Of a DNA stretch of 64,000 nt, positions 34,951 through 47,167 are shown piece after piece. Source of the DNA: Typha latifolia (lineage: Eukaryota; Streptophyta; Magnoliopsida; Poales; Typhaceae); NCBI GenBank assembly GCA_019914945.1, contig CM034101.1, positions 2,801,188-2,865,187 of the forward strand, read 5' to 3'. Numbering within the stretch: the stretch's first letter is position 1; each line of letters opens with the position of its first letter. Below the pieces are notes generated by a model, which ran no database searches, had not been told where the DNA came from, and was given only the letters and a program-made list of their open reading frames with translations. The position numbers were made by a program, and so were the translations under genes.

Positions 34951-37893
34951 GGTTTCATCTTTATCTCCATTGATTTAAGTGGGACCTGTCTTATGTTGGT
35001 CTCCCTTCAAAATGAGTGAGTTCCTCCATCTTGCAATCTGATATGGCACCCCAGTTCTACTTTTGTTCCATGCCTCAGAGAGGAACTTCGAATGCCTATT
35101 TTCTAAGGATGCAAGACATTCCATCTACTACTGTTTCAGAGACCAAGCTCATGCAACTGCTGACCCATGTACAATAGTCATATGCTTCTTGGACAATATC
35201 AAAAAGGCCATCCCAACTGGCAAGTACACGTACTTGAAATTTACCATATGCTGTAGAGGAGAAATTTTTTGTCATCTGTGTAATAGATTGATGTTCTAAC
35301 CTAACCTTGACATGGAAATGAAATAATAAATCTCATCACATGGATTACATATTATATGTTTCTTCACCTCAGATGCATTTGAAGGGTTATAAGATTATGA
35401 AAGTTATCCACAGGAAGGAATTTGTGATTCTCAATCTTACAAATGTGGCTGCCGTTTTATTCAAGTGCTCACATACTGTTAAAGCCTGAATGCTGTTTCC
35501 AGCAAAGAAACCATAGTACCTAGACCCTACTACATTACTTTCTAGGGCTCAAACACACTGAATGAGGAGATAAAACTAAGTGTGATAGGGTGCAGTTGTG
35601 TTAAGTGACGTCAGAGGAGAATTTTGTTAGGAGTCTTGCATTGGAGCATTACTTCCTCACAAAAATGACAATCAAACTTATACCTCTCATTAACCTGCAA
35701 TCTTATCAACAAAAGTTTTATCTATTACATTTGTGGGAACAATCTGTCTTGTTGGATGGGTGACTAACAAACACATTCATCTTATGTCTTTTATAGTATT
35801 CCTTTGTCAATCTTTACATTTAACAATGCCAATGTACCTGCTGATATATCATGAATGTGGCATATAAGATCCTTTAAACCATTTTATTTCTTTATCCTCA
35901 GCTACTGCAGCCTGAAGGGGATACTTATTCACGAGTTATAACAGCAGTTATATGTTATTCATCAAGCAGGTTAAGTTTATCATCATGACTATTTGGTACC
36001 AAGTGTTTAATTCATCTCTCAGGAAGGATCCCATCTATTCTGTGTTAAAGGTCAGTGCTTGTTGCTGAAAGATGAAAATAAGTTTGACGGCAGCCTGGTA
36101 TTATGTAACAGCAATTTGCCTCAATATTGATGTTCACATTATGTCATTATCATGTAATAACTGTATGCCTTACAAGATTGATGCATGCATTACTCAAGAC
36201 TTTGGTATTCTTTTTTTTTCTTTTTTTTTCCTTTGGCTATTAGATGTAGCTTCTCTTGAATCAGGTGAACAGTCCTATTCATGCAATTGTACTCAGACCC
36301 CACATCTGATGAGTCCACTCTCTCAAGAGAACTTTGAAGTTTAATTTCTCAATAGAAGTAACATATCTACTTATTGGTGGCAGTTTGTAACCTATAGGAG
36401 AGATATGGGTAGGACAATCAATGATGATATGGGCCTTGAGTTTCAGAATACTATGGATCTATTTATTGGATCTTATTATAAGCTGGCCAATGATTGAGTC
36501 AGTGAGTTGCTTGCAATCTCATTTTTGGAAGAATATGAGCATGTGCAGGTGCATGTGAAGACATTGAATAATTCCCCACCTAACAATATATTCCACCAAT
36601 TTCATATGATTATGGTGAGAACTCTAAGCACCTCAACAATCATTCAACTACATTTCATTGTTAGATGAGAGAGATCAAGTCTTTTTTAAAAACACAGTGA
36701 GTTGCATAATTCTGGCAATCTTTCAGTGGAGAGACTAACCTCCTATGAGCTATTCATATGCCTCTCCTGAAAATTAGTTAGCCTGTCAATTTAAAGCCAT
36801 GGTTGGTTGTTCTGATACCCAAACGAGTCAATCATCACACAAGCAAAGAGGATCAGAGATGAACCCGTGCATGCATGACTGCCCAACCCAAACTGAGGAC
36901 TGTGACAGAGGGGATCCACGTGTATCTCTGGCGTATTAATGTCGTATGGGCTTCTTCCATGGATGCCAAGCTGAGCAAGCTCTCAAGAGTATCTTTACAT
37001 TTGATACGTAGCCATCCTCCTGCCTGTCCAAATGAGCGAGGAAGTTTGCCAACAGGGACGAGAAAGACATGGCAAAGCCTAGTTGTAAACATGCAAGCCA
37101 CGTGGGCCAATTGTGCGCAGACAACAAGGCACTCGGATTTAGTCCAAACAAGAAGGCAGGAAATTTCCTGTATCCGGACACTTGGGAGGCTATGGTTGGT
37201 TGCCAGCCTGCCACTTTATATATTGAAGCTCTCTTCAGTCTTCACATTGTGGCTTCCTGAAAATTTTTGTACTTTAAAAAGAGTCAGAAGCTCGTTAGGT
37301 AGCAGCAAACCAAGTACCAATCATCACTTCCTAATCATGAGATCATTGCACACTAACCTAATATATAGCTTGTAAGGATTCTAAGCACCAACCTTACATT
37401 AGACATATTTTTTTCCTCTGTTTACTTTAGGGAGAGTAATTAAAGACTGCTTGGTACTCTGTCTTACCTGCATGATTACTTTAGGAGAGTCAGTAAACCT
37501 TGTGGGTTAATAAGCTCTCAATTGCATCAGGCATCTATAAATGCAGTTAATTTTCCTTCCTAATTTCATTTTTCTCTCTCTTAATTTCCACTCTTTGAGC
37601 CATTTGTGTGATTTGCAAGCAAACACGACCAGAGAGAACTGAGCAGAGAAGCTGAAACCAAAACAAGGTTCAACGAGACGAGGCAAAATCCCAGAAGAAA
37701 AAGTTAGCATTCAAAGTTTCAAACCAAGCCAAACACCACCAACGAACTGCCCCTCAAGATGCGATAACTAATAGAAGGAATAGAATATAGCATTTGGGTA
37801 GAGAGAATCCAACCTCATCCAGTTTTAAATGCCAGGAAAATGCCAACCATGAGGTATCGCAACTAACCTTGTCTGATATCTCACCATCAGCAC
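34951..37893. other. Intergenic between FBT and the DUF1677 gene
   Basis: The left part is the FBT 3' flank. Nothing else is recognised as a gene. Open frames at 36853-37375 on both strands overlap one another and have no domain features. TATAAAT at about 37534 could serve the DUF1677 gene. Confidence 0.5.
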
Positions 37894-38364
37894 ATGGAGC
37901 AAATTATGGCTCATCTCTCTCTCTCCTACCCTCAACCATATAAACCTCTCTCTCTACAATACTCAGCATCACCCATTAGAATGGAGATAGCTTCAGTGAA
38001 CTGTGAATGCTGTGGTTTGAGAGAGGACTGCACCCAGGACTACATCAGCAGTGTGAAGGCCAACTTTGAAGGGAAATGGCTATGTGGGCTTTGCTCTGAG
38101 GCAGTGAGAGATGAGATTAGTAGGGGAGGAAGAAGATGCCATGGGGTGGAAGAGTCTATGAAAGCCCACATGTCATTCTGCAGGAAGATTAAGTCCAACC
38201 CTGCAATTAGAGTGGCTGATGGGATGAGGCAGATGCTTAGGAGGAGGTCTGGAGACATGGCGAAGCCTGCATTAGCTACTGCTGCAAAGAAGTTTGGGAG
38301 GTCAATCAGCACTTCACAAGTAGGGGATGAGAGTCGTCAATGCCATCATTTTGAGCTGGTTTAA
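37894..38364 (+). CDS. DUF1677 family protein
   Basis: Single exon, 156 aa. The domain starts at about residue 35 with the cysteine cluster NCECCGLREDC (C37, C39, C40, C46), continues DYISSVKANFEGKWLCGLC (C64, C67) and ends with AVRDEISRGG, then MKAHMSFCRKI. This is the plant-specific DUF1677 pattern, whose biochemical role is unknown. The tail (MRQMLRRRS, then AKKFGRSIS) is basic. An internal ATG at 37981 would still keep the whole domain, so the first 29 residues are uncertain. There is no signal peptide or membrane segment. Confidence 0.88.
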   Translation: MEQIMAHLSLSYPQPYKPLSLQYSASPIRMEIASVNCECCGLREDCTQDYISSVKANFEGKWLCGLCSEAVRDEISRGGRRCHGVEESMKAHMSFCRKIKSNPAIRVADGMRQMLRRRSGDMAKPALATAAKKFGRSISTSQVGDESRQCHHFELV

Positions 38365-38530
38365 CTTTTAAGAACTATTACTGTTAAATATCTTCTGCAT
38401 TTTTCATTGTAATGTACAGAAGATGTTATGAAATTACCTCATCCAAGTTTTGTGTGAATGCTCAATGTTTTTGAATACCATATTGGATCAGTTAATATAA
38501 CTCATCAAATTTTATATTTTATATTTTACA

Positions 38531-38552
38531 CTCTCTCTCTCTCTCTCTCTCT
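38531..38552. repeat. (CT)11 microsatellite
   Basis: A clean CT dinucleotide run downstream of the DUF1677 gene. Confidence 0.85.
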
Positions 38553-38795
38553 CACTTTTTATATTTTAAATGATAAATGAGTCTAATAAATTCGAACTCA
38601 AAACTTCCCCTCTGCTCTGATAAACTACTATAAAGAATAAGTTATAGAGAACAATATTTTTTATATTTTAGAAGATATTTGATGATTAAAGCATCTTTTA
38701 TTATATTAAGAAGGACTGGCCTTTATTTTTAGTCAATAAATAACATATAAGCTCACAAATTATCAAAAGCAAAAAGTAAAATTGAATAAATGTAA

Positions 38796-38897
38796 TGGGC
38801 CATACCCATGGACCCATGGTATTAGATATACAAAGTTTTGGCCCATAAGAGAAAGAGTTAGTTCATTAATGGGCTCCATGTGGCCCAATAAGGCCCA
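38796..38897 (+). promoter_or_regulatory. Five site-II (TGGGCC/T) elements before the armadillo-like gene
   Basis: TGGGCC or GGCCCA occurs at 38796-38801, 38840-38845, 38882-38887 and 38892-38897, with TGGGCT at 38870-38875, all within 160 bp of the ATG. Site II elements bind TCP factors and are enriched upstream of genes for mitochondrial and ribosomal proteins. This fits an organelle-targeted product. Confidence 0.6.
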
Positions 38898-38955
38898 TAT
38901 TAGCTCCCCTTAATACCCCCACCTTCGCTAAATTCTACACTTACACCGAAAAATT

Positions 38956-41900
38956 ATGCGGAGGTTTCCATTCGGTCCAGTTCGTTCTTGGGGACGGAGA
39001 GTCTCCTCTCTGCCGAACTCCGGCGCCGTCGGGGACCCTCCAGAAACCCCCGTAATTCAAAAACTACCCCTCCCGCGACGGCCGCAGGACGATGCCCTAC
39101 CGACGGCCGAGATCTTGCGGCAGCGGTCCGGGGTCGAGATTGTAAGATTTCTTTTCCGCTCTGCCATTGGGATCTGGAACCCTAGATTTGCAACTCATGG
39201 TCTATATCTGATTCCATTTGAAGGTGTTGGGCGGAAGAAGCGATGTGAGGAATGCTCCGTTGCGGCAGTTCTCGTCGTTACATGGGAGAGGTAATGATAC
39301 GAATTAGCAAAATTGCCGCCTTTTTTTTAATCTCTAAGTTATTCTGGATTTATTGGATGCCTTACGTTAGTTAAGAGTGTACTCTTCGAATTCGTTAAAT
39401 GAATTATTGGAAGAATCGTAGAAAAGCTATTTAGCGAAATAATCTTTAAAATTAAAGAGGATTTACATATGGAAGATCCATTTATAATTCTGTTTTATTT
39501 TATTATAGGAAATTTGGAATTCTTGGTAGTAGGAGAAACACGAAAATAGTTCAATATAATGTGCAAGATAAATCGGCACTAGAAAACCTCTTGCAAATCA
39601 ATTTGTTTTGGTTAATCATAAAACTTAGTGTTTGGAAAGTTACCAATCCCACATTCAGTTCTTACAGGGTTTATGGTATCAACTTTTAACGTTACACTAA
39701 GTGATGCTATTGATAGCTATGTGATTAGATACTTATATTTTGGAGTAATATGAAATCTCTTAGAACCTGTAAAATGGAAAAGCAAAATTACCTTGCTGGA
39801 GAACTTTACTGGATTATCCAGTCATATGGCAATCTGATTCATATACTGTGTATTTGCGGTATTCAAATTGTTAGTTTTCTGAGCTAGATGGCTGACTTGG
39901 ACTGAAATACTGGACAGATGATATTTCAATCGAGGAAGAAGTTGAAAAGAAGGCAGGATGGGTGTTGAAGTTTATCTTCATAGGAACTGCAGGACTTGTT
40001 GGTTACCAGTTCTTTCCTTATATGGGTATTGTACTCTGTGTAGAAAAAAAAAGCCTCTGTATTCACTATGAAGCATTAATATTAAAAAAATAAATCATAG
40101 TGGCCTTTTTATACTTGTAAAATCTGAACATGGTCATGTGTCAAGCTTTCAGGGGATAATCTACTGCAGCAATCAATCTCACTTTTACATGTCAAAGATC
40201 CTTTGTTCAAGAGAATGGGAGCATCCAGATTGGCTCGTTTTGCAGTTGATGGTATATAGCATCCTTTTAGAGTTTTAGTATGTTTTCTGTTCTTCTTGTC
40301 AATATAGACTTTTAGACTTTTACATTCCTAAGATCCTCTGTTCAAGAGAATGGGAGCGTCCAGATTGACTTGTTTTGCAGTTGATGATATATTGCATCCT
40401 TTAGAGTTTTAGTATGGTTTTTGTTCTTCTTTTCAATATGGACTTTTTGACTTTTACATATCTAAGATTCTTTGTTCAAGAGAATGGGGGCGTGCAGATT
40501 GACTCGTTTTACAGTTCATGGTATATTGCATCCTTTGGAGTTTTAGTGTGGTTTTTGTTCTTCTTTTCAATATGGACTTTTTGACTTTTACATATTTAAG
40601 ATCCTTTGTTCAAGAGAACAGGGGCATCCAGGTTGATTCGTTTTGCAGTATGGTGTATTGCATCCTTTTAGAGTATTAATATGTTTTCTGTTCTTCTTGT
40701 CAGTATGGATACGTACTTTCTGCACTCTTACATGCTTTGGATTTTATTCAGTTGTATGAGAATATTATTTTAACCATACAAACTTCTCTCCTTATTATTA
40801 ATACCTAAAAAGCGAAGTAGGTTCCATTTGATTGGATGAGCTCATAGGTTAGATGGATTCAGACAATATGGGGCTAACACTCCCCAATTAGTGACTCCAA
40901 TAGCTCGCCAAATCACTCACTACCAACATGCTTACCCAATTACAAACTTCTCTCCTTGAAGAAGTGAGGCACTCAGTTTGCACTGATAATCCATGTTAAG
41001 ATGTTTTCCTATTCTATATATTATAAAGGTAATGAACTTGCAGCTCATTTTTATTTAAGTTTGCAAATGAGCTTAAGATTTTCATTGAAAGAATTTCATT
41101 TTTTCCTAAATTTACAGATGAAAGGAGAATGAAGGTAGTAGACTTGGGAGGAGCTCAAGAACTTTTGACTATGCTGGAGGGTGCGAAAGATGATAAAACA
41201 CGGAAAGAAGCTCTGAAAGCTCTTGTTGCTCTTTCTTACTCAGGTTAGTCCTGCAAGTTCTTGTGCAGTTACCTCTTACTTGCTTATTTGATGCCAGCAT
41301 TAATATGAAAATTAGATTTTTGTGAACTGACAAGGATGTGGACATTCTATTGTGTGCTTTCTATTTGTTCTTGTACTCTCGGACTTAGTGAAGAAGGATC
41401 GCTAAAGCCAACCTGAAATTGTTGGGACAACGGGACTGCTTAGTGGTTGTGCACATCATTTCTTATCTGACCAAGCTAGCTTTCTAAGCTTAGTGCTTGT
41501 AGTGGTTCATATTTATATTTCGGGACTAGTCTTTGATCATAATTATTGTCACCGGTGTCATCTTAGTATGAGATATAATTGCTGAGTGATGTTTAAAGAT
41601 GTGATCTTTCTAGAATTATCACAGCATCCTTGACTGTGTGCATCTAAATTGGGGATATCGCAGTCCACATTTATCACGAAAAAAGACAATTGGTTACTGT
41701 AACACATATTAGGTAATGTTGGGTGGTCAAGTTCAACCCAAAATGAATCAAGTTTGTCATTAGTGATGCACTCATGCAACTGGTGATGCTCCCTATCGGC
41801 AGCCCATGTATATTGGTTGCTTGGGATGAACATGATTGTGGTGACGATTGTACATTTATATCTACAGTGGTATAAAAAAAAAGAGACATATGAATGATTT

Positions 41901-42486
41901 ATGTTGCTCTAATTAGTACATTTTCATTAGCTATATTACATAATTATTCTTGGCATTTCATGAGAAATGAGAATAAATTAAATGTTATATTTTGTTGACC
42001 TTTTAAATGAACTTTTTGAAAATAGTGAGATGCTTAGTTTTTTATGACGATCACAATACACTGAATGCCATGCTATTCTGGATATCTTTCTCAAACATGA
42101 GTATCATTGCCAACTAGGAATTACACAATTTCCCTAAATCTGCTTTTGTTGTCGAATGACCTTCTTATGGTAGAGAAAAAAAAATGTCAACAAAACATTG
42201 CCATTCTACCTGAAAGCAGATAATTTAAGACATGATTCAGCATTTCAGCTAAACTCATGCTGTTTCAAAATCTACCATATTTATGATGAAAAATAAGTTG
42301 ACGAAATGCACGGAATTTGCAGATGGAGCTGCTGAATTCCTGGACCAGGCAGGTGCAGTTGCAATTGTTGATTCCATTTTAAATTCTTCAGAGTATCCTG
42401 AAATTGGAGCTTATAAGACTAGCCTCCTTAATAAGTTTCAAGAACTGAAGAATGATGCCGTTCAGCTGGAGGGAGAGATGAATTAA
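38956..42486 (+). CDS. Armadillo-like repeat protein with one membrane segment, possibly mitochondrial
   Basis: Six exons: 38956-39141, 39224-39290, 39918-40025, 40153-40251, 41118-41243 and 42323-42486, giving 249 aa. The N-terminus is rich in Arg and Ser with few acids (MRRFPFGPVRSWGRRVSSLP), like a mitochondrial presequence. A hydrophobic segment follows (VLKFIFIGTAGLVGYQFFPY, about residues 97-119). The C-terminal half has armadillo-like helices: DPLFKRMGASRLARFAVDD, then GGAQELLTMLEGAKDDKTRK, then EALKALVALSYSDGAAEFLD. It is probably an organelle-membrane scaffold, but no specific function is recognised. Intron 4 contains three further copies of the end of exon 4 (see the repeat at 40186-40735). 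Confidence 0.85.
40186..40735 (+). repeat. Four tandem copies of a 134-bp unit containing the 3' half of exon 4
   Basis: Anchors TTGTTCAAGAGAA (copy 2: CTGTTCAAGAGAA) recur with starts near 40201, 40336, 40470 and 40604, a period of 134-135 bp. The first unit is the functional end of exon 4 plus its donor. The other three lie in intron 4 and are diverged. Copy 2 has lost the donor (GATGATATATT), and copy 3 keeps ATGGTATATT. Confidence 0.88.
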
Positions 42487-43829
42487 CAGCCAATCAAGAC
42501 CCAAAGCATTCACCTTCATGCATGAAACCTATTCTTGATTTGAATTTGAAGGACCTGTTTGACTATTCGATTTGTGTTTACCTGAAGTTGCTGTTATCTT
42601 TCTGCTCTGTATTGCAAAAGAGGTTTCTAAGCTGGGAGAGGAAGGTTGTAATGTGAGGTCATATTGATCACCTCATAATTTCTCGTGGCAACTGGTTCTC
42701 TTGACATTGAGGCTCGCTAAGCTGTTGTTATTGTGCTCGTATGGTTAAAGAGGCTCATATTCATATTTTATAAGTGTTCTCTGTTCAAATCTTGGCGGCT
42801 TCCATCAACAAGACCACAACCTACTACTGAGCTCTATCTTGCATTTGTAAAACCTAGCGGAAGCTGAAACAATTAATTTGGTCTGATAAAGCATGGATGT
42901 ATGCTCTAGCAAATTAATGAGTAGACCAATCACATGTTCTGTAACTCAAATGACAGTGTAAATAACTAAATACAATAATATATTGCTCATACCTTACTTC
43001 CGGTATGTGAGATAAGAGCACAAGTAAATTTTAGATTCCATTTAAAGTGTGCCTTGTAGCATAATAAGAGCCACTGTAAATTGCCGCAAAGCCACAAGAA
43101 TCAAATTTTGTTTCTCAAAATCAAAAGAAAATTCAACAAAAAGATTTATGTAGCTCATCCAACGAGAGACTGGCAGACCATCCCCAGATTTAATCAAGTA
43201 GATCTTACCTATATGGAGAAGCGAGAAGGTGGTATTGCTTTCAAATAAAAAATAAGTCCACGTCAAAATGCACAAAGGAAAACAAGCAAATGGGCTTTTA
43301 AGAAAGAAGCAGATAGTAAAAAAAAATCCAAGCAGTAAATTTATAAACATTTCCACTTTATTCCAAGTTTCAGCTTATTCCATCGCCCATGATTTGTTCC
43401 AGTTAAAACGTTTCTCAGTCTTTTTTCTCTTTCATTCACAATCAAGTGAAGCCTACGGAAGAGACTCTAAACCTAATTGCAGAGTACAAATCCCGAAAGA
43501 TATAAAGAGTAGATATGTTCAATATTTAACTTTCTTCCTCATAATTTCTAGGATGAAAAAGTTTCTTCTATTAAGAATTTGTGCTTCTAACATCCCTATG
43601 TTGAAGTTGAAGGATTCATTCTCTTTTATTTTCTATGTTTTAGCTTTGAACTTTTCAACTTTTAGAGGCTTCACACATACTCTTGAGAGACTATTAATAT
43701 TGTTAACATCATTCATGGCATTTGGAATCTAGTAATAACAAAGCAAAGTGAAAAGGAAAGCAAATCAAATAGAAACTAGACTACATAAACAAAACAAATA
43801 AGCATATGAGAAGATACTTAACAATTAAC

Positions 43830-44567
43830 ATACTGTCACGCCGGACACAAATCTCAGGTACATTTTTCACTTGACCATTGATGCTGTCATTATAGTCTCA
43901 AGTCTCAATATATATCCCCCTCAACGAAAACAGCAGAACTGAATGGGACTCAAAAGTTATCGATAGTGGGTAATCTGCAACAACATGTCAACAATGAAAT
44001 GAACTGTCAGACAGATTGTTTATATCCATATAGGCAAACTCACTAAAAAAGTATAATGAAATAATTAGGTTGATGGGGGGAAGTAAATATTTTCTACTTC
44101 TTCACTAATTGCTGAACAGCATATGCACCTAGCTGTTCATTACAGAACCGCTATTCGGTGGTGCCACTGAGCTGGCCTAGGAAAATGTTCTCCAATAGTT
44201 CTCTGGTCATACATTCCTCCAGTTACAACAGTAAATATAGTCACTGTACGCCCAGTCCTCCATATTTTCTGCAGAGGTGAACGTCCAATTTTGCCACAAA
44301 CAATTGCATGTACAAGAAAAGCAAATTTACAACAATGAGAGTCAAATTTATACCACTTCAAAAAAGAAAGATCTCGCAGAGTTTTACAAGCAATGTACCT
44401 TACACACACCTTTGAAACCCCAACCTTTTTTTTGGATCCACACCTTGGGGTTCTAAAAATCTCTTGTCATCCACAACATCATCCTCATCAACATCATTCT
44501 TTTCTATTAGTTCATCAACTGAAATAGTGGAATTCCATGCCTGAGACTCTCTATGAAGTTTGAACGC
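43830..44567 (-). pseudogene. Mitochondrial single-stranded DNA-binding protein (mtSSB) gene, decayed with introns
   Basis: Three exon-like blocks lie in the right order on the minus strand. Block A (44567 to about 44405) reads AFKLHRESQAWNSTISVDEL, then RFLEPQ. The following GVDPKKGWGFKGV is only recovered if one base is removed from an eight-A run near 44424-44431. Block B (about 44320-44100) has CGKIGRSPLQKIW, GRTVTIFTV and GGMYDQR, then PAQWH, followed by TAA at the point where homologues continue HNE. Block C (about 43928-43830) has YNDSINGQVKNVPEICVRRD behind frame breaks. The family coats organellar single-stranded DNA through an OB fold. With at least three lesions and no visible first exon, this copy cannot make the protein. 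Retained introns show it arose by DNA duplication, not retrotransposition. Confidence 0.8.
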
Positions 44568-44599
44568 CTACAGAAAGAGAAAAATAGAATGATCGAAGC

Positions 44600-46728
44600 T
44601 TCATAGGTGATGAATACCTCATGATTTGCAATACTGAAGGTATCCTCGCCCCAAAAGCATAATAGATCACTTTTGGTGATTGACTATCATGTAAACGCAA
44701 GGATCACTATAATTATTATAAGCCAAATGTCCTGGTATGAGGGTAGAACCACCCACCAATTGAAGTCTGTTATCCTAAACCAAGCCCTTCAGAAATCCAG
44801 TTCTCAGTGAACCCATGATTAATTTGCATACCATGGAAACAGAATAAACATGAAAAGATATCCAGATATTCATGCAAGTGCTCTTTATTTACCTGCCATC
44901 ACAAAATGGTCCTTTTCGAGTTGTTATATAGCAAAAGAAATGAATCACAAGTAGAAAAGATGGTAAAGAATTTACTCAGGCTTATGACTCACTTAGAGGC
45001 AGAACATATTATGTTGCAATAATGAAAATTTATAAATTATGTCTGATATTCACATGAGAAACTCTTATAATAGGATTCGAGACATACTTATGTTCAAAAG
45101 ATGTAATTCGAAAGGTAAAAGTTATGGAGGCATATTAACAAACATCTAGAGTGCGTGCAAATATAACAACAACAGGACAGCATAAAAAATCCAGCACTGT
45201 CCGAAACCTTATTGTATACTGCTATTATAATATGCCAAAGTTGTCCCAATCCAATTAGAGAAACACTACGTTTTGATCACACCAAAATCAGACAACTTGT
45301 ACTACTCCAAGATAAGAGAGCATATTTTCAAAGTTGGAATCGTTTCAAACCACGCAGGTGTTATAAACGAGAGACCAGGCACGGATTCCCTACATCTCTA
45401 AGCTTAGGAAACACCCGAGGTAAACCAACAGAAACTTGAGAATAAGACGGACGCAATGGATGTAGGAGGTTGATCCTTCTCTTGTTGTTTCGATCCACCA
45501 TCCACGTGGATCCTTGACGTTGGTCACTATCAATGTCGGAGAGAAATTGCCCTCCAATTCCGCGACGCAGATCCACGCGGTGCGGTTTGTCTCGTCAAAT
45601 CCCCTGTTTCAAGTTTTGGATCCAACACTCGTTGCCACGTGGATTACGCCTGCCCGTCCGATCGTATCTCGACGGCCGATTTCCCCCCACATTATTTTTC
45701 CATCGAATTCCAGTCAAACTACACGGTACGACGGTAGCAGCAATAAAAGTTTCAAAAGCACCCAAATAATATCGGATGGCGGTTTTAATAATTTCACTGC
45801 ACGTTGGGGTGATTAGTTATTGGTACGAACCAAACTACTCTGATAATAGCGATTCATTTTGCATCTAAGCCCCTCAGTATTTTATTTTTCCCGATAGCAA
45901 AATTACATCTAGACCTACTAATATTACCCAGTATCATTTATATCTCAAAAGATAAAAAATAACACATAACACTAAGCTCCAAACTTGATTAGTTAATCTT
46001 AGATTTTTTTTAAAGAGTAAAATTAATTAGATATAAAAAAAATAAAAAAATATTTGGTTATTGAACTAGTTTAGAGATTTCTGAACTTAAAACAAACAAG
46101 GCATTAGATTTTTATAAGTTATTTTAAACTCGGTACAAGATTATGCCGTCAACAAAAATTAAAAGGAGGAGAAATTATAACAGATAAAGAGGAAGAAGAG
46201 AATTTACAATTAATATTACCATTAAACTTAGGATTAGGTAGAGAAAAATTTGAGAATGGAAAATAGCAGAAATTAAGAGAGATTGAGAATAATAACTATT
46301 AAGAGAGAAAAATATTAGAATAAGAGGAGCGGGAGATATTATAAATGTCTTGATATTTATTTGGAGTGAAAAATTAGGAAAATTTCAACACGAATGGGGA
46401 CAAAAATAGTGGCATATTATTCACGTAGTAATTTTGAATGAAATTTTTTTTAATGGGGGATATATTTGAAATATTTGAATAATTCATAGGTTTTAAATGT
46501 AAATTAGCCTTTTTCAATTGGAAATGAAGAACTTAAAGGCGCACCCGTAAATAAGACATTTTAGAGGGGGATATATTGAAAAGAGCGCGTAATAATTTGT
46601 CACAGTTATTATAAAGTAACCACCCCATCAAAGTTCCCGATACCATCTTCCTTTGAGCAAGAGAAAGGAGAAACCTTTGCTTTTCTCCAATTCCACACAA
46701 TTCGAACTCTTTTCTGGTTTTTAGTTTC
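44600..46728. other. Intergenic; possible old promoter of the mtSSB relic
   Basis: No gene recognised. Two CCACGTGG-type G-boxes sit near 45503 and 45634. The mtSSB first exon would be expected here but I could not find it. The stretch 45840-46600 is AT-rich. Confidence 0.45.
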
Positions 46729-46742
46729 TAGGGTTAGGGTTT
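46729..46742 (+). promoter_or_regulatory. Telo-box in the leader of the HSP20-like gene
   Basis: TAGGGTTAGGGTTT, two telomere-type repeats ending 5 bp before the ATG. Telo-boxes occur near transcription starts of plant genes active in dividing cells. Confidence 0.6.
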
Positions 46743-46747
46743 CGATC

Positions 46748-47167
46748 ATGCGGATCCACCCGATTCCCAAGAAGCTCCTCCGCCTCCCCCACGTCTTCGC
46801 CAAGGTCCTCGAGCTCCCCTTCGGCGCGGACTTCGAGGTCTCCGTCGAGGAGTACCCCGACGGCTTCCGCTTCACCGCCGCCTCCGGCAGCATCTCCGGC
46901 GAGGTCGGGGCCCACGCCATCGAGATCTGCCCCGGGGTGACGAAGGTCGTGGTCGGCGCCGAATGCGCCGGTGGAGAGGTGGCGCTCCAGCTCGACCGCT
47001 GGAGGTTCCGTCTCCCGCCGAGCACCCTTCCGGCGATGGCGACGGCGGCTTACGTGGACGGGGAGCTCGTCGTGATCGTTCCCAAGGGTGCGGGGGATGA
47101 GGAAGAAGAGGTTTTCGGAAGCAGGGGATTTGGTGGCGGAATTGGAAGGCTGGTGGCTGTACAGTAG
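46748..47167 (+). CDS. HSP20-like (alpha-crystallin fold) protein, intronless
   Basis: Single exon, 139 aa, strongly GC-rich at third positions. The middle and end resemble a p23/alpha-crystallin beta-sandwich: FEVSVEEYPDGFRFTAASG, then RWRFRLPPSTLPAMATAAYV and DGELVVIVPKG. The last matches the closing YVDGxLVVxVPK strand of small heat-shock proteins. The amino-terminal arm typical of sHSP classes and the I-x-I tail are absent, so a diverged co-chaperone-like role is more likely than a classical holdase. No signal peptide seen. Confidence 0.75.
   Translation: MRIHPIPKKLLRLPHVFAKVLELPFGADFEVSVEEYPDGFRFTAASGSISGEVGAHAIEICPGVTKVVVGAECAGGEVALQLDRWRFRLPPSTLPAMATAAYVDGELVVIVPKGAGDEEEEVFGSRGFGGGIGRLVAVQ

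Noticed and set aside
36853..37375. Overlapping 60-166-residue frames on both strands
   Set aside because: They contradict one another, lack domains and have no convincing splice partners.
40186..40735. Regular repeats considered as a CRISPR-like or satellite array
   Set aside because: The units have no spacer-repeat alternation and derive from exon 4 of the host gene.
43268..43732. 154-residue plus-strand frame
   Set aside because: Composition looks like AT-rich non-coding DNA, with no motif or conserved neighbour exon.
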